Under the pieces are notes generated by a model. It ran no database searches, had not been told where the DNA came from, and worked only from the letters and a program-made list of their open reading frames with translations. Position numbers and translations under genes: made by a program. A stretch of 64,000 nt of DNA from Spirosoma sp. KUDC1026. Lineage in GTDB: Bacteria; Bacteroidota; Bacteroidia; Cytophagales; Spirosomataceae. Positions 60,255 through 64,000 of the stretch are shown piece by piece. Position 1 is the stretch's first letter. Each line of letters starts with the position of its first letter. The stretch spans positions 5,454,001 through 5,518,000 of the forward strand of contig NZ_CP056032.1 of NCBI RefSeq assembly GCF_013375035.1, read 5' to 3'.

Positions 60255-60800
60255 ATGCGACGGCAACAAATTCAACCCTATCTTTTTATCCTGGGTATTG
60301 CCCTGCTGGCAATGGGCTGTTTCAACGAGCCTAATTATTCCAATACACCAGAAATTACCAGTGTCGCCGTTTTCCCCTACAAGAATTTGGCAGGGGGAAC
60401 GGGCGTTGGGCAGAGCCGCCGGGATTCGGTCGTCATTACCATTGGTTTCCGCGATGGCGATGGCAACTTGGGTAACGATTTACCTCTGGCCAAAGCCGAC
60501 TCGGCCCGGTATGCGTCTAACGGCGGCTGGGGAAACTACAAGATTACGACCCTGCGACTGGTGAATAACCGCTATGAAGAAGTTCCTCTCGCTGTCAACC
60601 AGACACTGATCTTCCCCAACCTGGCCAAGGGCCGGCCGGCAGGACCGATTGAGGGAACGCTGGATTTCAACTCGACATTTCAGTATGGGACCTCTTTCCG
60701 GCTTTATCCGGTTAAGTTCCAGATTCAGATTCGAGACCGGGATTTAAACGTGAGCAACGTCATCGAAACCGACACGGTTACCGTTCCCTTCCAGCGCTAA
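60255..60800 (+). CDS. Lipoprotein of unknown function
   Basis: 181 residues from the ATG at 60255, where a lipoprotein signal begins (YLFILGIALLAMGCFNEP, lipobox AMGC). The mature part is beta-rich with a repeated acidic-glycine pattern (SVVITIGFRDGDGNLGNDLP, FQIQIRDRDLNVSNVIETD), reminiscent of Bacteroidota lipoproteins with calcium-binding-like loops. No family assigned. It is divergent from the LuxE-like gene (start 60215) and is followed by a strong terminator. Confidence 0.7.
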   Translation: MRRQQIQPYLFILGIALLAMGCFNEPNYSNTPEITSVAVFPYKNLAGGTGVGQSRRDSVVITIGFRDGDGNLGNDLPLAKADSARYASNGGWGNYKITTLRLVNNRYEEVPLAVNQTLIFPNLAKGRPAGPIEGTLDFNSTFQYGTSFRLYPVKFQIQIRDRDLNVSNVIETDTVTVPFQR

Positions 60801-60820
60801 GCCGATCATTTTTGACGTAC

Positions 60821-60850
60821 AAGTCTGCCCCTACCGGCAGACTTTTTTTT
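60821..60850 (+). terminator. Intrinsic terminator after the lipoprotein gene
   Basis: Perfect 9-bp stem (aagtctgcc 60821-60829; ggcagactt 60836-60844), loop cctacc, T-run to 60850. It runs into the stop codon of the convergent kinase gene (60849-60851). Confidence 0.9.
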
Positions 60851-62042
60851 ATGCCTGATCCAGCACAATTCGGAACGTGGTACCTTTTCCCACCTCGGAG
60901 CTTTTGACAAACAGCCGCCCGTCGTGGTATTCTTCAACAATTCGTTTGGCCAGTGTCAGGCCCAGCCCCCACCCCCGCGTTTTAGTACTGAACCCCGGCG
61001 AGAAAACTTTCTGCATGTTTGCTTTCGAAATCCCTTTCCCGGTGTCAGTGATGTCGATAGCCACCTGTTTGTTTGGTAACAATAGCATATTCAGCCGCAG
61101 TTCGCCCACGCCTTTCATGGCATCGACGGCGTTTTTGCAGATATTTTCGATGACCCACTCGAACAGCAGTTTATTGATCCTCACCTGCTGACCAGCCGGA
61201 ATCTGGCTGGCTACGCTCATCTTTACTTTCGTCGAAATCCGTTTCGACAGGTAGTCGGCGAATTGTTTAACGACTTCGTTGATTGTTTCCTCTTTCAGCG
61301 TGGGCACCGATCCGATGCTGGAGAAACGGGCCGTAATCGTTTCCAGACGCATGACATCTTTTTCGATCTCGTCCGTAATAGACGTATCATACTGGTCGGG
61401 ATCGGACCGAAAGAACTCCACCCAGGCCATGAGCGACGACATGGGTGTTCCCAGTTGGTGAGCCGTTTCTTTGGCCAGTCCCACCCAAACCCGGTTCTGC
61501 TCGGCCCGGCGCGACGAACTGAACGCCAGGTAAGCCAGCACACCCAGTGCAGTCAGAATGGCTAAGAGCACGTAAGGGAAATAAGTTAACTTACGTAGCA
61601 GCTTAGAATTATTATAGTAGACTAATCCCCGCACACCATTGCCCATATCAACAGGCAATGGAATGTGATTCTTACGCATTTCAGCGATTTTCTGCCGGAT
61701 AAACTTGTTATCTTCTTCCTCACTGAGTCCCTCCGGCGTATCAATATTCCGACGTTGAGCCACTTGCCCGTCCGGATTTACATAAATAGCTGGAATTGAC
61801 CGGTTAGCTTCCAGTATCTCGCTGGTCACAAAAGTCAGATCACCGGCGTCGGAGTGGGCCGGATCAACCAAGTAAGCAATGGTTTTAGCGTACAACTGTA
61901 CATAGTGCTCCTCCCGATCTTCCAACTGCCGAATCAGGCGGTTTGTGTATAGCAACGATCCGGTTCCGACCAGCAGCAGGTTGAGGGCCACAATGATCTT
62001 GAGAATATTATTCTGGCTGTAAATATCAAATGACTTCAGCAT
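60849..62042 (-). CDS. NtrB-like sensor histidine kinase
   Basis: 397 residues from the ATG at 62042 (MLKSFDIYSQNNILKIIV). A start at 62144 adds 34 residues and follows a perfect -7 box (TAAATTTG on the minus strand, 62159-62166), so it remains possible. Two membrane helices at about 11-31 and 155-176 bracket a periplasmic sensor of ~120 residues. The kinase core is HisKA/HATPase: H-box ETAHQLGTPMSSL (His195), N-box WVIENICKNAVDAM, G-boxes ITDTGKGISKANMQKVF and TRGWGLGLTLAKRI. It could serve the sigma-54-type regulator at 57885; the ligand is unknown. Confidence 0.93.
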   Translation of the reverse strand: MLKSFDIYSQNNILKIIVALNLLLVGTGSLLYTNRLIRQLEDREEHYVQLYAKTIAYLVDPAHSDAGDLTFVTSEILEANRSIPAIYVNPDGQVAQRRNIDTPEGLSEEEDNKFIRQKIAEMRKNHIPLPVDMGNGVRGLVYYNNSKLLRKLTYFPYVLLAILTALGVLAYLAFSSSRRAEQNRVWVGLAKETAHQLGTPMSSLMAWVEFFRSDPDQYDTSITDEIEKDVMRLETITARFSSIGSVPTLKEETINEVVKQFADYLSKRISTKVKMSVASQIPAGQQVRINKLLFEWVIENICKNAVDAMKGVGELRLNMLLLPNKQVAIDITDTGKGISKANMQKVFSPGFSTKTRGWGLGLTLAKRIVEEYHDGRLFVKSSEVGKGTTFRIVLDQA

Positions 62043-62381
62043 ACTGTGTTGTGTGGTGAGGGTAACCAACGACCGTTGACTAAAAGCATTGTTCCCTTTC
62101 GGTAACACACTGGCCTTTCGCTCATTAAACCCAGCCAAGTGCAAAACTGTCCAATTGGCAAATTTACCCCCTTAGTAAACGAAAAAACGGTCAATTTTGA
62201 TGCAAACGCAGAACGCGGACTCGATGAGCGGTGTTAATCAGATAAATAGGATTGAGGGAAGAAAGATCAAAGTTATTTGGATACTTTCTAAATAGTATAA
62301 CCAACGCAGACCGGCGTTTCTATCTCCGGGATTGCGCCGTATTTTTGTATTGGCAACTGCCGTTCCTTGTGATTTTCTGAA
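62043..62381. other. Divergent region between the NtrB-like kinase and hemA
   Basis: 339 bases containing a kinase -7 box on the minus strand (62159-62166) and the hemA promoter (62317-62347). No RNA gene or further repeat seen. Confidence 0.5.
62317..62347 (+). promoter_or_regulatory. Promoter of hemA
   Basis: -33 TTTC (62317-62320, one mismatch to TTTG), 19-base spacer, exact -7 box TATTTTTG (62340-62347), 34 bases before the ATG at 62382. Confidence 0.6.
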
Positions 62382-63659
62382 ATGTTAGATACGTTCAAAT
62401 CGATTAGCCTATCCCATAAAACGGCACCTCTCCGTGTTCGGGAGCTAATTGCACTCAACGAAGACGAAGCTAAGCGGCTCATGCTGCGCCTGCGCGACTT
62501 TTTTGGGCTTTCGGACTTGCTGGTTGTTTCGACCTGTAACCGTACGGAGGTATATTATGCGTTTGAGCAGGATCTCAATACTGAGATTACTCAGCTCCTG
62601 CTTATCGAAAAAGGGCTGACGGATACTGACCAGTACGTACCCTATTTTCAGTTCTTCGGCACGCACGATGCGGCTGTACGGCATCTGTTTGAAGTGTGCG
62701 TTGGGTTGCATTCGCAGGTTGTAGGCGACATGCAGATCCCGAATCAGGTAAAGCAAGCCTATCAGTGGTCGGCCGATCTGGATATGGCGGGGCCATTCCT
62801 GCACCGGCTGATGCATACCATCTTCTTTACCAACAAGCGCGTTGCTCAGGAAACCTCATTCCGTGACGGAGCGGCCTCGGTTTCGTACGCAGCCGTTGAA
62901 CTCATCGACGAGTTGGTTGGGAACCACCACCGCCCGAACGTGCTGATCGTTGGTCTGGGTGAGATTGGCGCTGATGTCTGCAAGAATCTGGCAGCAAATG
63001 CCGTTTCCGGTCAGGATTTGAGCAACATTACCCTTTGTAACCGCACGCTGGCAAAATCGGAAGCAATCGCAACTGAACACGGTTTTCGGGTGGCTGACTT
63101 TGCTGACCTTACGAACGAGATTCGCCGGGCCGATGTGATTATCTCGTCGGTAATGCGCGACGAGCCACTCTTTACGCCGGCTTCGCTCAGCGAGATCAAC
63201 GTACTGACTTACAAATATTTCATTGACCTGTCGGTACCCCGTAGCGTTGATGCCACTGTCGAGCAGATTCCGGGCGTGCTGGTCTACAACATTGACCACA
63301 TCCGCAACCGGACTGACGAAGCGCTGAACCAGCGGCTGGCCGCTATTCCGCAGGTGGAAGCAATCATCGATCAGGCGGTTAGTGAATTTGGTGACTGGTC
63401 GAAAGAGATGATTGTTTCGCCGACGATCAACAAACTGAAAAACGCGCTGGAGCAGATTCGTCGCGACGAAGTAGCCCGGCACATGAAGCACCTCACCCCC
63501 AACGAGTCGGAGAAAATCGACAAAATTACACGGGGTATTATGCAGAAAATCATCAAATTACCTGTACTGCAGCTCAAAGCAGCCTGCAAACGCGGAGAAG
63601 CCGAAACATTGATCGACGTATTAAACGATCTCTTTGACCTCGAAAAACAACCCGCCTGA
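62382..63659 (+). CDS. hemA: Glutamyl-tRNA reductase
   Basis: 425 residues. HemA reduces glutamyl-tRNA to glutamate-1-semialdehyde with NADPH, the committed step of tetrapyrrole synthesis by the C5 route. Visible: ISLSHKTAPLRVRE at the N-terminus, the catalytic TCNRTEVY (51-58, Cys52), HLFEVCVGLHSQVVGDMQI, the NADPH-binding VLIVGLGEIGADVCKNLA, and the C-terminal dimerisation helices. It starts 34 bases after its own promoter and is closed by a terminator, so it is a single-gene unit. Heme supply matters here for the di-haem peroxidase, but no co-regulation is visible. Confidence 0.97.
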   Translation: MLDTFKSISLSHKTAPLRVRELIALNEDEAKRLMLRLRDFFGLSDLLVVSTCNRTEVYYAFEQDLNTEITQLLLIEKGLTDTDQYVPYFQFFGTHDAAVRHLFEVCVGLHSQVVGDMQIPNQVKQAYQWSADLDMAGPFLHRLMHTIFFTNKRVAQETSFRDGAASVSYAAVELIDELVGNHHRPNVLIVGLGEIGADVCKNLAANAVSGQDLSNITLCNRTLAKSEAIATEHGFRVADFADLTNEIRRADVIISSVMRDEPLFTPASLSEINVLTYKYFIDLSVPRSVDATVEQIPGVLVYNIDHIRNRTDEALNQRLAAIPQVEAIIDQAVSEFGDWSKEMIVSPTINKLKNALEQIRRDEVARHMKHLTPNESEKIDKITRGIMQKIIKLPVLQLKAACKRGEAETLIDVLNDLFDLEKQPA

Positions 63660-63702
63660 TTGGCGTAAGGTATACGATAAAGCGTTTTTTTACACGTTCC
63701 GG

Positions 63703-63738
63703 ACTCCCAAATCGTTATTGATTTGGGAGTTCTTATTT
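63703..63738 (+). terminator. Intrinsic terminator after hemA
   Basis: Perfect 10-bp stem (actcccaaat 63703-63712; atttgggagt 63721-63730), 8-base loop, then tcttatttta. Confidence 0.85.
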
Positions 63739-63769
63739 TACCACTATCGTCAGGTTTGTTTCGCGCTTA

Positions 63770-64000
63770 ATGTCCAGATTGCTTAGTACCTTACTTCGGT
63801 TATTTATTGTTGTGCTGCTGGTGATTGGCCTGATTGCGCTTTGGGAACTGGTTCGCGGCAGCGACGCGTTGAGCCGTTTCCGGCGGAACGACACGACAAC
63901 GCAGCGTATCGTCCTGAAAGAAGTGACGGCGCTGGGCAAACTGGAACTGGTCAAATATACGTTCAAAGATATCGTTGAACACGAACAGATTAACACCTTT
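63770..64000 (+). CDS. N-terminal part of a DUF4230 protein (cut by window edge)
   Basis: 77 residues visible from the ATG at 63770. One membrane helix at about 9-28 (LRLFIVVLLVIGLIALWEL) is followed by QRIVLKEVTALGKLELVKYT and FKDIVEHE, the usual beginning of DUF4230 proteins, which are membrane-anchored and of unknown function. The gene continues beyond the window. It is a separate unit from hemA because a terminator lies between. Confidence 0.75.
   Translation, partial: MSRLLSTLLRLFIVVLLVIGLIALWELVRGSDALSRFRRNDTTTQRIVLKEVTALGKLELVKYTFKDIVEHEQINTF

Overview
The window reads as a chromosomal segment of a gliding-type Bacteroidota bacterium, most likely order Cytophagales and close to Spirosoma. 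This is inferred from protein content: PorP/SprF proteins, type IX secretion (T9SS) sorting domains of types A and B, a PorE-like OmpA protein, LytTR and sigma-54 regulators, GbsR-type regulators, and promoter boxes of the Bacteroidota TTTG / TAnnTTTG type. I see no rRNA, tRNA, CRISPR array, insertion sequence, prophage or integrase. Both ends cut a gene.

Layout. 1-3518: end of a TPR/thioredoxin-type protein, a four-helix membrane protein, a TetR repressor with a large palindrome at its start codon, a low-affinity iron permease and a secreted thioredoxin. 3515-17494 (minus): a 14-kb T9SS unit transcribed as giant type B cargo (about 3190 aa), PorP/SprF, PorE-like OmpA protein, second PorP/SprF. 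18242-25973 (minus, except one gene): a TolB-propeller/outer-membrane barrel protein with a degenerate peptidase-MA-like front, a cmk-FAD oxidoreductase pair, an acetyltransferase, small membrane and lipoproteins, and a LUD protein. 26282-28552: a LytS-type kinase fused to pentapeptide repeats, with its LytTR regulator. 28629-36027: SUI1, Rpn nuclease, POT peptide transporter, M23 peptidase without signal peptide, a GbsR regulator under a perfect 44-bp palindrome, small acidic proteins, DoxX and a lipoprotein. 36233-42338: sufB standing alone, a PhoX-like protein, a di-haem peroxidase and a Na/Pi cotransporter. 42546-53999 (minus): a 3817-aa T9SS type A protein joining an ExeM/NucH-like nuclease, a lamin-tail domain, a DUF3616 propeller and highly repeated putative-Ig modules. 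54318-64000: uvrB, an esterase, a sigma-54 activator lacking a DNA-binding domain, a LuxE-like protein, a lipoprotein, an NtrB-like kinase, hemA and the start of a DUF4230 protein.

How the genes work together. The clearest system is the 3.5-17.5 kb operon. It pairs a giant repeat-rich surface protein carrying a gliding-type C-terminal domain with two PorP/SprF barrels and a peptidoglycan-anchoring PorE-like protein. It looks like a cargo-specific T9SS export and anchoring module, parallel to SprB/SprF in Flavobacterium. The second giant protein is a separate T9SS substrate with no adjacent PorP/SprF, as expected for type A sorting. Most remaining genes are housekeeping or small regulatory units. 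Several carry clear palindromic operators or intrinsic terminators, listed individually. Start sites often differ from the longest open frame. Where a promoter, signal peptide or family alignment supports a shorter start, I use it and say so.
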